Shown here one piece after another: positions 16,124 through 26,300 of a stretch of 46,941 bases of DNA. The notes beneath the pieces were generated by a model. It saw nothing but the letters and a program-made list of their open reading frames with translations. It made no database searches and was not told the DNA's origin. Made by a program: the position numbers and the translations under genes. Every line of letters starts with the position of its first letter. Positions within the stretch are counted from its first letter, which is position 1. The stretch is taken from positions 1 to 46,941 of the forward strand of contig QHXW01000175.1 of NCBI GenBank assembly GCA_003223115.1, read 5' to 3'. Origin of the DNA: Acidobacteriota bacterium (GTDB lineage: Bacteria > Acidobacteriota > Terriglobia > Bryobacterales > Bryobacteraceae).

Positions 16124-17346
16124 AGCGGACCAAGATAAAGACGCTTCTCTTCACGCTGGCGCTGTGCGCTCCGCTGGCGGCGCAGAATCGCCTCGACCCG
16201 ACGCTGGTCGCCGTTTTAGGCGGCGGGTTGTCGGCCGGATATTCCGGTTTTCGCCTGGTGGAACAAACGCAGAGGCAAGCCTGGCCCTCGCTGGTAGCGC
16301 GGCAAATGGGCACGATTCTGCCGCTGCCCACGTTCCGTGATGACGGGGCTGCCGGCGTGATTAACGCGTTCCGGCCGCTGCCCGGCCTGCTGCCTGTGGT
16401 TTCGCAGAGTGGCGAGCGCGGTCTTCCCTTTCCGATCTTCGCGCTGAATCTGTCGGTGCCGTTTCTACGCGTAGGAGAATCGTTGACCTTGCGGCCTCAT
16501 CCGCAGTACGACGGACCGAAGCTGATCGCCGCCATCGAGGGGGACCTCAAGACCAGTCTCGTGAATGCGATTCTCGGAGGACCGCTGCTGACTCTGACGG
16601 ATCCGGTTCTGCTGTCCCAGACCGAATACGCCGAAATGCTCTCGCCCACCATGGTGTTCGTAGAACTCGGCTTCGGCGATGTGCTGGATGCCGCGCTTCA
16701 GGGCAACGCGCCTCTGATCACTCCCGCCTCCTCGTTTCAGACGGAATACGGCGAAGTGATCCGCCGAATGGCGGCAACCCACGCGAGCGTGATCGCACTG
16801 ACGGTTCCCGATCCGCTCGATGCCGGCTACTTTGCAACCATCGATGAGCTGGCCCAAAAATATGGCGTGGCCGCCGAAGCGCTGCGCGACAGATTCCATC
16901 TGGCCTCGGGCGATATGCTCACGCTCGGCGGAATGCTCGAAATTGGCGACGCTCTCCGTGGCCGGCGTGGCTCGACGCTCAGCCCGGGCTCCGTGGTGCC
17001 GGCCGCTGTCGTTACGGCCATCCACGCGGCGGTCGCCGCATACAACGCTGCGGTCCAATCGGCAGCCGGGAACGCCGGCGTGAAGGTTTTCGATCTGGGC
17101 GGTTTTCTGCACCCTCTGCGAAGCGCTGCCCTGCAGGCGGGGCATTTCACGGCCGGCGGAGGATATGGCGCGGGCTTTTATTCCGAAGACGGCATCTATC
17201 CCAGCGCAACCGGGCAAGCCCTCATCGCCAATGCCGTCATTCAATTCCTCAATGCACAATTCGGCGCTTCATTTGCGCCCATTGATTCCGAAGCGGTGGC
17301 GGCGAATGACCCCGCGATTGTAGCTTCACACGGAGCGGCGCGATGA
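16120..17346 (+). CDS. secreted SGNH-like protein lacking catalytic residues
   Basis: This exported protein of 408 residues begins at ATG 16120 (coupled to the FadL gene) with a signal peptide (TLLFTLALCAPLAAQ). Its overall plan is that of SGNH/GDSL hydrolases, but the key residues are missing. Block I, normally GDSLSAG, reads GGGLSAG (34-40), so the nucleophile Ser is Gly. Block III, normally GxND, reads GFGD (184-187). The C-terminal DxxH dyad reads DGIY (357-360). The scaffold around each block is preserved, so this is likely a pseudoenzyme used for binding rather than a sequencing artefact. It is followed, again with ATGA overlap, by the kelch protein. Hydrolase activity should not be assumed. 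Confidence 0.7.
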   Translation: MKRTKIKTLLFTLALCAPLAAQNRLDPTLVAVLGGGLSAGYSGFRLVEQTQRQAWPSLVARQMGTILPLPTFRDDGAAGVINAFRPLPGLLPVVSQSGERGLPFPIFALNLSVPFLRVGESLTLRPHPQYDGPKLIAAIEGDLKTSLVNAILGGPLLTLTDPVLLSQTEYAEMLSPTMVFVELGFGDVLDAALQGNAPLITPASSFQTEYGEVIRRMAATHASVIALTVPDPLDAGYFATIDELAQKYGVAAEALRDRFHLASGDMLTLGGMLEIGDALRGRRGSTLSPGSVVPAAVVTAIHAAVAAYNAAVQSAAGNAGVKVFDLGGFLHPLRSAALQAGHFTAGGGYGAGFYSEDGIYPSATGQALIANAVIQFLNAQFGASFAPIDSEAVAANDPAIVASHGAAR

Positions 17347-19874
17347 AGCGCCTGGTAGCGCTGGCGTTCGCATCGGCTCTTGCTGCCGGCCTTCTGTTCG
17401 CCCAGATCCAATTGCCCGCGTCCGGGCATTTGGCCGGGCCAGTGGATGATCTCAAGAGTTCACTCGGTGACGACATTTTCAACTACCCGTTCGGCAAGGG
17501 ATTCGGCGCCGGGCCTGTGCATGGCTGGATTGCCGTCGATTTCGATCGCCCTTCGGGACGGAAGGTCAGATTCCACCTGCGCTGGCAGACGGTTGGTGAC
17601 GAGCCCTTCATCACTTTCGCCAGCGGCGCTTACTTCCATGCCAAGGCGATAGCCAACTTCAACAGCGGCGTCCAGGACAGCTTCGGTGACTTGAATCTGG
17701 ATACGGGCGAGATCAAGAATCTCGAGCTCCACGCAATTTTTCAGAACGTTCTGGTGCACAAGACCTCGCGCAACAACCGCTTCCCCCTGCAAAGCCTGGG
17801 CGGCCGTTTTACCGTGTTGTTTGGCGATTACCCCGCGATCGAGTTTCCTTTCCCGTTGCCGTTTTCCCAGCGCCCGGAAACATTCAATAAATTCAGCTTT
17901 TTTCTCGATGGCGAGCGCCGAATTACAGGCCTTTCCTTTCAGGGAAAATCGTTCGTTCCAATTACCGTGGTGCCGAACGTGGCGCTGATGCCCACGTATG
18001 CGTTCGGGCGGCGCGGCAATACTGTGATCCCGGGAGCCGACGGCTGCCTTCCCGGAACCACTTCGGCCGAAAGCTGTCTCACTGACGCTCGCTTTCCCGA
18101 CGGCCTGCCTTCGCCGGACGATGCATTCCTCAATCCCACGCTCATCATGGTTTCGGACGAATTGCAGGAAATTACCGGACCCATGCCGGTCCCGCCGGTC
18201 CGGCCCGGCGGACCGGCTTCGGGCGCCGCGGCCGCTGCGCTTGGCAACCGTCTTTACATGTTTGGCGGCTTCGATGGATCGAAAGCGCTCGACCGCGCGG
18301 CCGTCTACGACGCCGCAAGCAACGCCTGGAGCGTCGGCGAAACCGTGCCGCGCGCGGCTTGGCACGCCTGTGCTGTTGCGGCGGCCGGGAAAATATATCT
18401 CATTGGTGGACGCGAGCGAGCGGACGGTGCGCCGGTCGCGTCGGTACATGCGTTCGATTCCGGCTCCGGTTGGTCGGTGGCGCCTGCGCTGCCGGCAGTC
18501 GCCGATTTTCCCGCGTGCGCGGCGTGGAACGAGCGGGTCTATGTTTTCGGAGGGTGGTCGAGCGCCGGCGCTGTCACGCGCGCCGCTTGGGTTTTCGACC
18601 CGGCGGCAGGACATTGGGCTGCCCTTCCGCCCATGCCCGCGCCTCTGGCGGGGGCGGCGGCAACTGTGGTGGGTAACGAAATCTTTATTGTGAATGGCAC
18701 CCAGGATGGTGTTTCGGCGACTCAGCGAGTTTTTGTCTTCAACCCCTCGACAGTTAGTTGGCGCGAGGCGCCTCCGTCCCTACGGGGTGTATACGGAGCA
18801 ACCGCGGCATACCTGAGCGGCCGGTTGCTAGTTGCCGGCGGACGATTGGCTGTGAACGGCCCTCTCGACGTCGGGGCGTTTCTCTATCAAAGCCAGGCCA
18901 TGCAAGCGCTCATCCAGGGAAAACAATGGTTCGCTGGTCCCGATCCGCCTCTGCCGATCGCCGACAGCGCGGGTGCGGTCATTGGCCAAAGCTGGTATAT
19001 CGTGGGCGGCGACGTATCGCCAAACGGGCAATCGGCGATTCCACAAGATGTCGTGCAAGCCTTCGCCACCGCGCGCGGGTGGGTCATCAGCGACACTCAC
19101 CCGGTTTACACCAGCGAGATGGTACGAAATGCCGCAGGCCTTTCAGTAGGACCGGCGGCAATTGCTCCAGGCGCTCTGGTTGCGATTACCGGTTACCACT
19201 TGGGAGGCGCGCCGCGTACAGCTCCGCCGGCGCGGTTCAACGGACAGGTGTTCACATCCGATCTCCCCGTGGAACTGGCAGGTGTTCGCGTCACGGTGGG
19301 CGGCACAACCGCGGGAATCGTGTCGGTTGCTCCCGGGCGCGTCGATTTTCAAGTCCCGTTCACACTCCAGGCGTCGAGCGAACCTCGTCCGGTTGAGGTT
19401 CAAGTGACGCGCGCCGGATCGCCGGTCGCGGCCTCTCCGGTGACAGTGCAACTAGTCGAATCGGCGCCCGGAATCTTCAATTATTCTCACGGCGAGATAC
19501 GCGCCATCGCGCATCTGGATCTCTTGGCCGCAGTGGCTTACAATGCGGGCGGCCGGCTGAATTACGGTTCGCAACCGGCGCACCGCGGAGAGGCCGTCAC
19601 GCTGCTCGCCACCGGATTGGGCGACGTCGAGCCCCGCCCGGAGCCGTTACAACGAGCGTCGCGTGTGGCGGTATCCGCAGCTCTCAGGACACCTGAAGTG
19701 CTGATCGACGGCAAGCTGGCTGCAGTCCAATTCGCGCGTCTTGTGCCGGGCGAAGCGGGAATTTACGAAGTTAAAGTGATCATTCCGGCCGATGCGCGCA
19801 CCGGCTTTCGCGTACCGGTTCAGATCCGAAGCGGAGACATTCTCTCGAATCGCGCCATCCTCGTGATCGAGTAA
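17343..19874 (+). CDS. secreted kelch-propeller protein with TIGR03437 C-terminus
   Basis: This is an 843-residue exported protein. After the signal peptide (LVALAFASALAAGLLFAQ), a beta-rich N-terminal domain of about 250 residues has no family I recognise. It includes FPFPLPFSQRPETFNKFSFF. Kelch-type propeller repeats follow (LGNRLYMFGGFDGSKALDRA, then AGKIYLIGGRERADG and NERVYVFGGWSSAGAVTRAA, among others). The last roughly 230 residues are the Solibacter-type TIGR03437 module (SVGPAAIAPGALVAITGYHL, then ATGLGDVEPRPEPLQ). It ends the FadL/SGNH-like/kelch operon, and the 4-nt overlaps argue for a joint role. A ligand-binding or substrate-docking complex at the outer surface is a reasonable inference. 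No catalytic motif is visible. Confidence 0.78.
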   Translation: MKRLVALAFASALAAGLLFAQIQLPASGHLAGPVDDLKSSLGDDIFNYPFGKGFGAGPVHGWIAVDFDRPSGRKVRFHLRWQTVGDEPFITFASGAYFHAKAIANFNSGVQDSFGDLNLDTGEIKNLELHAIFQNVLVHKTSRNNRFPLQSLGGRFTVLFGDYPAIEFPFPLPFSQRPETFNKFSFFLDGERRITGLSFQGKSFVPITVVPNVALMPTYAFGRRGNTVIPGADGCLPGTTSAESCLTDARFPDGLPSPDDAFLNPTLIMVSDELQEITGPMPVPPVRPGGPASGAAAAALGNRLYMFGGFDGSKALDRAAVYDAASNAWSVGETVPRAAWHACAVAAAGKIYLIGGRERADGAPVASVHAFDSGSGWSVAPALPAVADFPACAAWNERVYVFGGWSSAGAVTRAAWVFDPAAGHWAALPPMPAPLAGAAATVVGNEIFIVNGTQDGVSATQRVFVFNPSTVSWREAPPSLRGVYGATAAYLSGRLLVAGGRLAVNGPLDVGAFLYQSQAMQALIQGKQWFAGPDPPLPIADSAGAVIGQSWYIVGGDVSPNGQSAIPQDVVQAFATARGWVISDTHPVYTSEMVRNAAGLSVGPAAIAPGALVAITGYHLGGAPRTAPPARFNGQVFTSDLPVELAGVRVTVGGTTAGIVSVAPGRVDFQVPFTLQASSEPRPVEVQVTRAGSPVAASPVTVQLVESAPGIFNYSHGEIRAIAHLDLLAAVAYNAGGRLNYGSQPAHRGEAVTLLATGLGDVEPRPEPLQRASRVAVSAALRTPEVLIDGKLAAVQFARLVPGEAGIYEVKVIIPADARTGFRVPVQIRSGDILSNRAILVIE

Positions 19875-19918
19875 ACGCGGGTTTTGCTACGCAAATTGAT
19901 TTTGGGTGAAACGTTGTC

Positions 19919-20923
19919 ATGTCATTCTTGCTCGAGGAAAGCGAAGTTGATGGTATCGCTCGCGCGGTAGAAACGTCGATCAGCCGTGGGAAGGAATTGC
20001 TCCAATGGTGGAACGCTTCGAATCCCCGGTTTGTTGATTTGCCGTCGCACTTCACTGGAGTGCGGATGCAAGCATTCTTTGACAACATTCCCCTGGATAG
20101 CCGCGTAATCTCCGGCATGGGATGCCTGCAAACTTCGGCCTTTCCGCGCGGGACCATAAAGCCGGGCGCATCCGCGGCAAGCCTGCGGCAATGGCTGCTG
20201 GACAATTTCATTCAGGAATGTTGCTGGACCGGCCGCGATGCCAAACCAGGGGGATTCTCCTACCGCCCGGTTCTGCTTCGCGATGGCTCGCCGCCGGCCA
20301 TACGCCGGGTGGAACCCGATCTCAAAGTGAGGATCGCCGATATTGGCACCCCCTACGAGTGGGTTCTATTTCTGCTTGACGTGATTGACTATGCGCGCGC
20401 GCTCCCGTTTAACGATGCCATTGGCCGTTTCCTGAAGCGCTTGATCAAGGAATCTGGATACGTGGTCTATCATTCATTTCTGTCGCACTCGCCGCGGCCG
20501 GCGCCGTCTGGCGCAGTGGCGCAGTTGTGCTTCGGCTACGCCATTGTTCCGTGGGATGCACGGCCAACCATTCTGGCCTATGGTCCGGGCCGGTTTTATG
20601 CTGCCATCAAGCAATACCGGTTCTTCGTCATGGGGGATGGCTCGGTTCTGATCGAAGTGCTGTTCGTTGTGACGCCGCGCACCGAGAAGATTCTCAATGT
20701 AGGCGGCGTCGATCCGGTCTATGGCTTGACTTCGGTTCTCGATCTTTTGACGTTCCGTAAAACCGGCATCGTGGAGTGGGCGCATCATTCGATTGACCGG
20801 TACGCCATGGGACATCACGGCCGCGTACACATCCACATGCTCGAAGGGATGCGGTCCATCTGGGAAGGCTCGGATTGGAGCATCGACGCGCCTGATTCAG
20901 ACGCGCCCAGGTCAGGTTCCTGA
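19919..20923 (+). CDS. conserved hypothetical protein
   Basis: This 334-residue soluble protein has no signal peptide and no recognised domain. It is rich in aromatic residues and has several distinctive stretches (DLPSHFTGVRMQAFFDN, then QECCWTGRDAKPGGFSYRPV and PWDARPTILAYGPGRFYAAI). These look structured and well conserved, not random. The coding frame is clean over its full length and is supported by GC-rich third positions. It starts at ATG 19919, 44 nt after the kelch gene, so it may be read through from that operon. Its 3' end overlaps the converging unknown gene by 12 nt. No function can be proposed. Confidence 0.65.
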   Translation: MSFLLEESEVDGIARAVETSISRGKELLQWWNASNPRFVDLPSHFTGVRMQAFFDNIPLDSRVISGMGCLQTSAFPRGTIKPGASAASLRQWLLDNFIQECCWTGRDAKPGGFSYRPVLLRDGSPPAIRRVEPDLKVRIADIGTPYEWVLFLLDVIDYARALPFNDAIGRFLKRLIKESGYVVYHSFLSHSPRPAPSGAVAQLCFGYAIVPWDARPTILAYGPGRFYAAIKQYRFFVMGDGSVLIEVLFVVTPRTEKILNVGGVDPVYGLTSVLDLLTFRKTGIVEWAHHSIDRYAMGHHGRVHIHMLEGMRSIWEGSDWSIDAPDSDAPRSGS

Positions 20924-21949
20924 CGGCCTATTCCGGCCGAGAATCTGGTCGAGCGGACGGAAGCAAGTAATCTCGTCGAGCCGGCGTCCCGCCTTGAGCG
21001 CCGGGTGAATGGTATCGAGCGCCCGGCGGGCGGGCCCCCCAACTACCCGTTGCCAGAGCTCGGGCGCAAGCTCGCTGGGTGTATGTTGCACGAACGTTCG
21101 CGTGCTCGCTTCATCCGGTGTGGTGTCTTCCCGCATGACCACCGCGCACGCCACCCCTTGCGAGTAGGCCGCGATATCTTCGTCCCCGAGCTTGGCGATC
21201 CTTTCGCGGACGATGATTTCGAGAATTTCGGGCGACCGCATGTTCACGATTGCTGTCACCGAGCCCAGCCCAGCCAGCAGATTCAAGCGGCTGGTCAGGC
21301 AGGTCGCCTCGCGGTTGATGCGTTCGAATACCGGCCACGGCTCTTTCCAGCGCGGCATGAAGTCGAAGAAGTAGACCGCGCGGCCGGCGCCATGCCACAT
21401 GTTCGGAACGTGCGCCGTGTCGATCTGTTCCATCGATTCGATAATCGCCGGGAAAACCTTCCGGTAGAAGAACCGTGTCACCATGCCCCAGGCCTCGTAG
21501 CTGATGCCGCCGTACCCGCCGAGCGCGTTCGCTTCGATCAACCCAGCGATGCGCCTGGCTGTCTCGCGAGCCTGTTCGGGCGCCGGTGAAGAGCCGAGTC
21601 GGTCCAGATGATGCCGGGCAAACGCCAGCGCCATACCAGCGTGCGCCATCAGAAGCAGGTTTTCGGGAATGTCGCGGCCCTCGCCCTCGGAGAACAGGTT
21701 CTTCGGGCTTTCATTACGCGCCAGCAATCGATTTCCATAGTGCTGGCCCAACCCTTCGGCAAGCCACAGCGCGCGAAACTGCCCGGCTGCATGAATCCGA
21801 GCGACCAGGCCCTTGACGCTCAGATCACCGCCTAGAAAATGGTTTGCATACTCCACGCTCTCGATGGTCCGGATCTTGTTTGAGCTCTCAATGCGGCCGG
21901 TCCGGCTCTGTCCGGCCGGGGCGCACAGCAGTGCGCTGATGGGTGGCAT
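20912..21949 (-). CDS. conserved hypothetical protein
   Basis: This is a 345-residue protein of unknown function, mostly alpha-helical in character (GMALAFARHHLDRL, then ANALGGYGGISYEAWGMVTR and MWHGAGRAVYFFDFMPRW). The glycine-rich W-x-G-x-G-R-A-x-Y-F stretch faintly recalls DUF1702-type proteins, but the match is too weak to use. ATG 21949 is chosen as the start. The frame is open to 22174, but the extension is arginine/proline-rich and overlaps the upstream gene. It is the last gene of a minus-strand set with the 246-residue protein (32 nt upstream) and the DinB-like gene. It collides tail to tail with the unknown plus-strand gene. Confidence 0.6.
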   Translation of the reverse strand: MPPISALLCAPAGQSRTGRIESSNKIRTIESVEYANHFLGGDLSVKGLVARIHAAGQFRALWLAEGLGQHYGNRLLARNESPKNLFSEGEGRDIPENLLLMAHAGMALAFARHHLDRLGSSPAPEQARETARRIAGLIEANALGGYGGISYEAWGMVTRFFYRKVFPAIIESMEQIDTAHVPNMWHGAGRAVYFFDFMPRWKEPWPVFERINREATCLTSRLNLLAGLGSVTAIVNMRSPEILEIIVRERIAKLGDEDIAAYSQGVACAVVMREDTTPDEASTRTFVQHTPSELAPELWQRVVGGPARRALDTIHPALKAGRRLDEITCFRPLDQILGRNRPSGT

Positions 21950-21981
21950 AATTGCGTTGGCTACCTTGAAAAATAGCGGAC

Positions 21982-22722
21982 TCAATGGGATGGTCCCTCG
22001 GCCTGGCGGCGGAAGCTGGTGACGAGTCGCCAGGAATGGACGTGGATGTCGACGAGCACTGGCGCTGGCATCGGCCTGCCTCCGGCACCCACGGGTGTGA
22101 CGCGGCGCTGCGAGGGGAACGGGACTCCCTCCCACGATCCGTGTTCGAGAACGACGTTGGCCGCCCGCGCCCACGAGCCGAATACCTCGGCGGTATAGTC
22201 GTGGCGCAGCAACAAGCCGGTCTTGGGATCAAAATAGAATACCTGTCGCGCATTGTGCGTAGGTATCGACGCCGGAAATATTGCTTCCATCCGGGCGCCG
22301 GGTAGTTCTGTCCACTGAATGTCGTTGCGTAGTATCAACGCCGGGAAGGTGAGATAGTTCCACAGCGCATACGCGGAAAAGTACGCGCGGTCCAGGCGGT
22401 CCCACCAGAACACTCTGCGGCCATAGGGAAAGAATCGCTTCGGATCATCGCGCTCTGCAACAAGCGCGCCCGAACTGTTCTCGAGGCGGATGTGCTGCCC
22501 TTCGAGCACAGCGGTGTGGCCCTGCCGGTCCGCGGGAGTATACCGAGCGCCGGGTTTGCCGCCGACCGCCGCATGCACGCGGATGTTCCGGTCCGGCGGC
22601 TGGAACTTGAGGCGGAACGCCCATCCCGAGGCCGAGACTTGCGCCTCTACCGCCGATGCTGCCTGCCATCTCGACCGCCCTCCATAAGTTTCCAAGACGA
22701 GTTCACTTAATGTCGCCTTCAT
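21982..22722 (-). CDS. conserved protein of uncharacterised family
   Basis: This 246-residue protein has no signal peptide. It belongs to a family I recognise from actinobacteria and other phyla as uncharacterised. It opens with TLSELVLETYGGRSRWQA, contains DRLDRAYFSAYALWNYLTFP and IFPASIPTHNARQVFYFD, and ends with DPKTGLLLRHDYTAEVFG and FPSQRRV. The arrangement resembles LolA-like beta-sheet proteins, but this is only a structural guess. Its ATG overlaps the TGA of the DinB-like gene (ATGA), so translation is coupled. The combination with a DinB-fold protein suggests a thiol or stress-related role at most. No catalytic residue can be named. Confidence 0.65.
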   Translation of the reverse strand: MKATLSELVLETYGGRSRWQAASAVEAQVSASGWAFRLKFQPPDRNIRVHAAVGGKPGARYTPADRQGHTAVLEGQHIRLENSSGALVAERDDPKRFFPYGRRVFWWDRLDRAYFSAYALWNYLTFPALILRNDIQWTELPGARMEAIFPASIPTHNARQVFYFDPKTGLLLRHDYTAEVFGSWARAANVVLEHGSWEGVPFPSQRRVTPVGAGGRPMPAPVLVDIHVHSWRLVTSFRRQAEGPSH

Positions 22723-23096
22723 GAGTGCAGAGCCGATTTTACCGGATCGAGCTGCATTCCTGGGGTAGCGATGCGAGTCATTCCTTCGGGTATCCGGGCG
22801 GGTATCCGGGCTGCTGCTTGAACCTTGCGGCTGCGGTCCACTACAGCCGCGGCCATCCGCCGATCTTTGTCAGGCGCGAGAGGAACGCCGTCCGGTTTGG
22901 CCGCGCCCGAACGCAGTATCTTCAGCAGGACATCCTCAGTTAGCGCCACGTGCTCGACGCATTCGGCAATCGACCAGCAATCGGACCCCGGGCTGAAATT
23001 GGATTGCACTTCCGACACCCCGCGCAGGGCTTGAAAAAGAGCGTCGCGGCCTGCGATCATCTGCAGGTTGGCGAACTCTTGCTCGGCATCGTTCAT
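22719..23096 (-). CDS. short DinB-like four-helix protein
   Basis: This 125-residue protein has the N-terminal half of a DinB/YfiT-type fold: ALFQALRGVSEVQSNF, then CWSIAECVEHVALTEDVLL. The histidine in VEHV is a standard metal ligand of this fold. Full DinB proteins usually have about 150-170 residues and a second histidine pair in the C-terminal half. Here the region after residue 95 contains a 12-bp in-frame duplication (ARIP ARIP) and ends soon after, so the C-terminal half is probably lost or altered. The gene overlaps the next one by 4 nt and leads a three-gene minus-strand operon. The transcript direction is divergent from bamA. Confidence 0.6.
   Translation of the reverse strand: MNDAEQEFANLQMIAGRDALFQALRGVSEVQSNFSPGSDCWSIAECVEHVALTEDVLLKILRSGAAKPDGVPLAPDKDRRMAAAVVDRSRKVQAAARIPARIPEGMTRIATPGMQLDPVKSALHS
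22787..22810 (-). repeat. 12-bp tandem duplication, in frame
   Basis: CGGGTATCCGGG is repeated exactly (22787-22798 and 22799-22810). It encodes ARIP twice near the C-terminus of the DinB-like protein. Confidence 0.85.
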
Positions 23097-23266
23097 TTCA
23101 TGGGCGCCAGATTCTACACGCGAAACCCGATGGCCGTAGCACCCGGCGGTGTGGCATCGATGCTCCTATGTGCCATTCCTTCACATGATAGGTAACGCCT
23201 GAAGCCGCGGTTCTATGTGTTTCCGTCTTAAACGGGGCTTGGCGACTCGCGTGCCCGCACACTGCG

Positions 23267-23295
23267 TTGTCCGGCCGCGAAGCATTCGCTAGAAT
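23267..23295 (+). promoter_or_regulatory. sigma-70-type promoter for bamA
   Basis: TTGTCC (23267-23272) and TAGAAT (23290-23295) are separated by 17 nt. The predicted start near 23302 leaves a leader of about 95 nt before bamA. This is the only good match in the 300-nt gap (23097-23397) between the divergent DinB-like gene and bamA. Nothing else was seen in the gap. Confidence 0.55.
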
Positions 23296-23397
23296 GGACG
23301 TTTATCACATCTGCGCATTTGGGCGTGAAGGCGGTTGCGGATTGCGGGACAGGTACGTCTTTATAAGGGCGCGGCGTGGAAAGGGACTGGATTATTC

Positions 23398-26300
23398 ATG
23401 TTTTGTAGCAGGCGCATCCGCCTGAGCAGCGCCTCGGTTCTCCTCCTCAGTCTGCTTACCGTTGTACCGTTGTGGAGTCAGTCGCAGGCGCAATCGAGCT
23501 CGCCGGCTTCTCAGTCCGCAGAGCCGCAGCCCGGGCCCGCTGCCCAGCAGCCATCTCCGCAGCCGCCTCAGCCCCAGGCGCCGCCCGCGCAGCAGCCACG
23601 AGAGCAGCAGCCCAAGCAACCTGCGACACAGCAGCCCAAAACCAATCCCTTTGAGAATGTGCCGCAAGCCGAACCGCCACAGCAGCAGAAGCCCGCCCCT
23701 GAACAGGCCAAACCGCAGCTTGAGGCTCCAAAGACGCCGGAAACCGCTCCGCAGGCCGCCGAAAACGTCATCGAGAGCATCGAGTTTCGTGGTGCGCGCC
23801 GGGTTCCGCAGGACACGTTGCGCGCGCTCATCATCACCAAGAAGGGCGATATTTACAACGAAGACGCAATGCACGGCGACTTCATGCGGCTCTGGAACAC
23901 CGGCCGCTTTGATGATATCCGGCTCGAGACCGAACAGGGGAAGACCGGAATCATCGTGCGCTACGTACTCACCGAACGGCGCGTCGTGCGCAGTATCAAG
24001 TACAGCCCGGGCATGAAATCCGTCAGCGTCTCGGAGGTGCTGGACCGGTTCCAGGAAAGGAAAGTCGGGCTCACGGTTGAATCGCAGTATGATCCCAATA
24101 AGGTACAGCGCGCGGCGGTGGTGCTGAAGGAGTATCTGGCCGAGCGCGGGCGCCAGTTCGCCACCGTAGAGCCGGAGATCCGGCAGGTTCCGCCGTCCTC
24201 GCTGGAGATCACCTTCAACGTGAATGAAGGGCCGAAGGTGAAAGTCGGAACGATCGACATTCAGGGTAACCAGGTGTTCAGCGACCGTGTGGTGATCCGC
24301 GCCATGAAGAACCTGCACCCCATCGGGATTCCGCACTCCATCTTTTTCGAGAGCATATTTGCCAAGACCTACGACTCTTCCAAGCTGGAAGAGGACAAAG
24401 AGCGCGTTCGGCAGTTCTATCAGGACAAGGGCTACTTTATGGCGCGCGTGCTAGACCAGAAAGTCACGCTGCGCGACGTGGGAGGCAAGGGATTGCGCAT
24501 TCCGTTGTTCAAACCCAATAAGCCCGGCAAGCGGGCCGACATTGCCGTTCCCGTCGAAGAGGGCCGGCTGTTTCACTTGAGCAAGATGAATTTCGTCGGT
24601 GTGAAACTCTTCAAGACCACTGACTTTCTGCAGAAGCAGATTTTTCAGATGCAGGAAGGCGACGTCTTTTCAACGGCTAAGCTGCGCAAGGGCATTGACC
24701 AGTTGAAGAAGCTCTACGGCGAGTTCGGCTACATCGATTTCGTGCCGGAGCCGTCGTTCGATCCGAATCCCAATTCCGACAAGATAGATCTGACTCTCAC
24801 CGCCGATGAAGGCAAGCAGTTCTTTGTCCGCCGCATCGATTTCAGCGGAAATACCACTACCCGTGATAAAGTGATCCGCCGCGAGCTGCTGCTCGACGAA
24901 GGCGATATTTTCAATTCACGGTTGTGGGAGTTGAGCGTACTCCGGCTCAATCAGCTCGGGTATTTCGAAACGTTGAAGGCCGAAGAAGCCGCCACCATTC
25001 AAAGGAACACCCAGAGCAACACGGTGGACCTCACGCTGAAAGTGAAAGAGCGCGGCAAAAATTCCATCGGCTTGAACGGCGGCGTTTCGGGCATTGCCGG
25101 CAGCTTTGTCGGATTCAATTATTCCACCAACAACTTTCTGGGGCTGGGCGAGACGCTGTCAATCGAATCGCAGCTTGGTACCCGGATGCGCGACGTGAGC
25201 TTCGGATTTACTGAGCCTTACTTCCTGGACAAGCCGATCCAGATGGGCTTCGTGGTCTATCTGCGGCGCTTCAATTTCGACCAGGGCCGCGAAATTTCGA
25301 TCCTTACCGGCCGCGATCTCATTCCCTTGTTCAATCAACTGGGCAAAGACAACTTGCTGAACTACATTCAGAACGGGCACGGCTTCTCATTTTCAACCAG
25401 CAAGATGTTGAGGCGAAGTTTCGCCCGCGTGGGACTGACGTACGGCTTCGACAATTCCAGCATCGTGGTGAACAGCAACGCATCACGCCAATATTTCGAG
25501 TTCATCAATTTCCAGGGCATCAACGGACCGAATTCACTGAACGGGATCAAGACCAGCTCCATTACTCCGTCCTACACCTACAACACGGTGAACCACCCGC
25601 TCACGCCGACCGGCGGGAGAAGCCTGTTCATTTCGACTCAATTTTCGGGTAGCTTTCTGGGCGGCAACGTCAACACCATCCGGCCGACTGTCGATGTCAA
25701 GTACTTCCGGCCCTCGCCGATTCACCGCTCTCACATTTTGGCCTTCCACGCCATGGGCTCTCTACTCACGGGCTATGGCGGGAAAGTGGCTCCGCCGTTC
25801 GCCCGGACCTATATCGGCGGTGAGCAGGATATTCGCGGATTCGACATCTGGGGCGTCAGCCCTATCGCGTTTGTACCCAGCGAGGCTACGGTCAGCGTTT
25901 ACAATAATGACGGCACGCCGCGACAGCAGACCGTGTTGGTGAATGGCGCCCCCGCGAAGGTGGCGGATACCATCAAAATTCCGGTCTACCAGTTGATTTT
26001 CCCGGGAGGTGACACGCAGGTAGTCACCAACTTTGAGTACCGCATCACGATCTTTGGACCGGTCACCTTGGCGGTCTTCTTCGATGCAGGCGTCAACCGG
26101 ATACTAAGGAGCAGTCAGTTGACGATGAATCCCGGGCGGATCGCGGAATTGAACGGCACATATCCGCAGGCCGGATTCGACGGCAAAGTCAAGATCGCGG
26201 GTGGAACACAGAAGATGCGCGCCTCTACGGGCCTTGAGCTGCAGGTTCTGCTTCCCATTGTTCAGGCGCCGTTCCGTATATACTGGGCGTATAATCCGCT

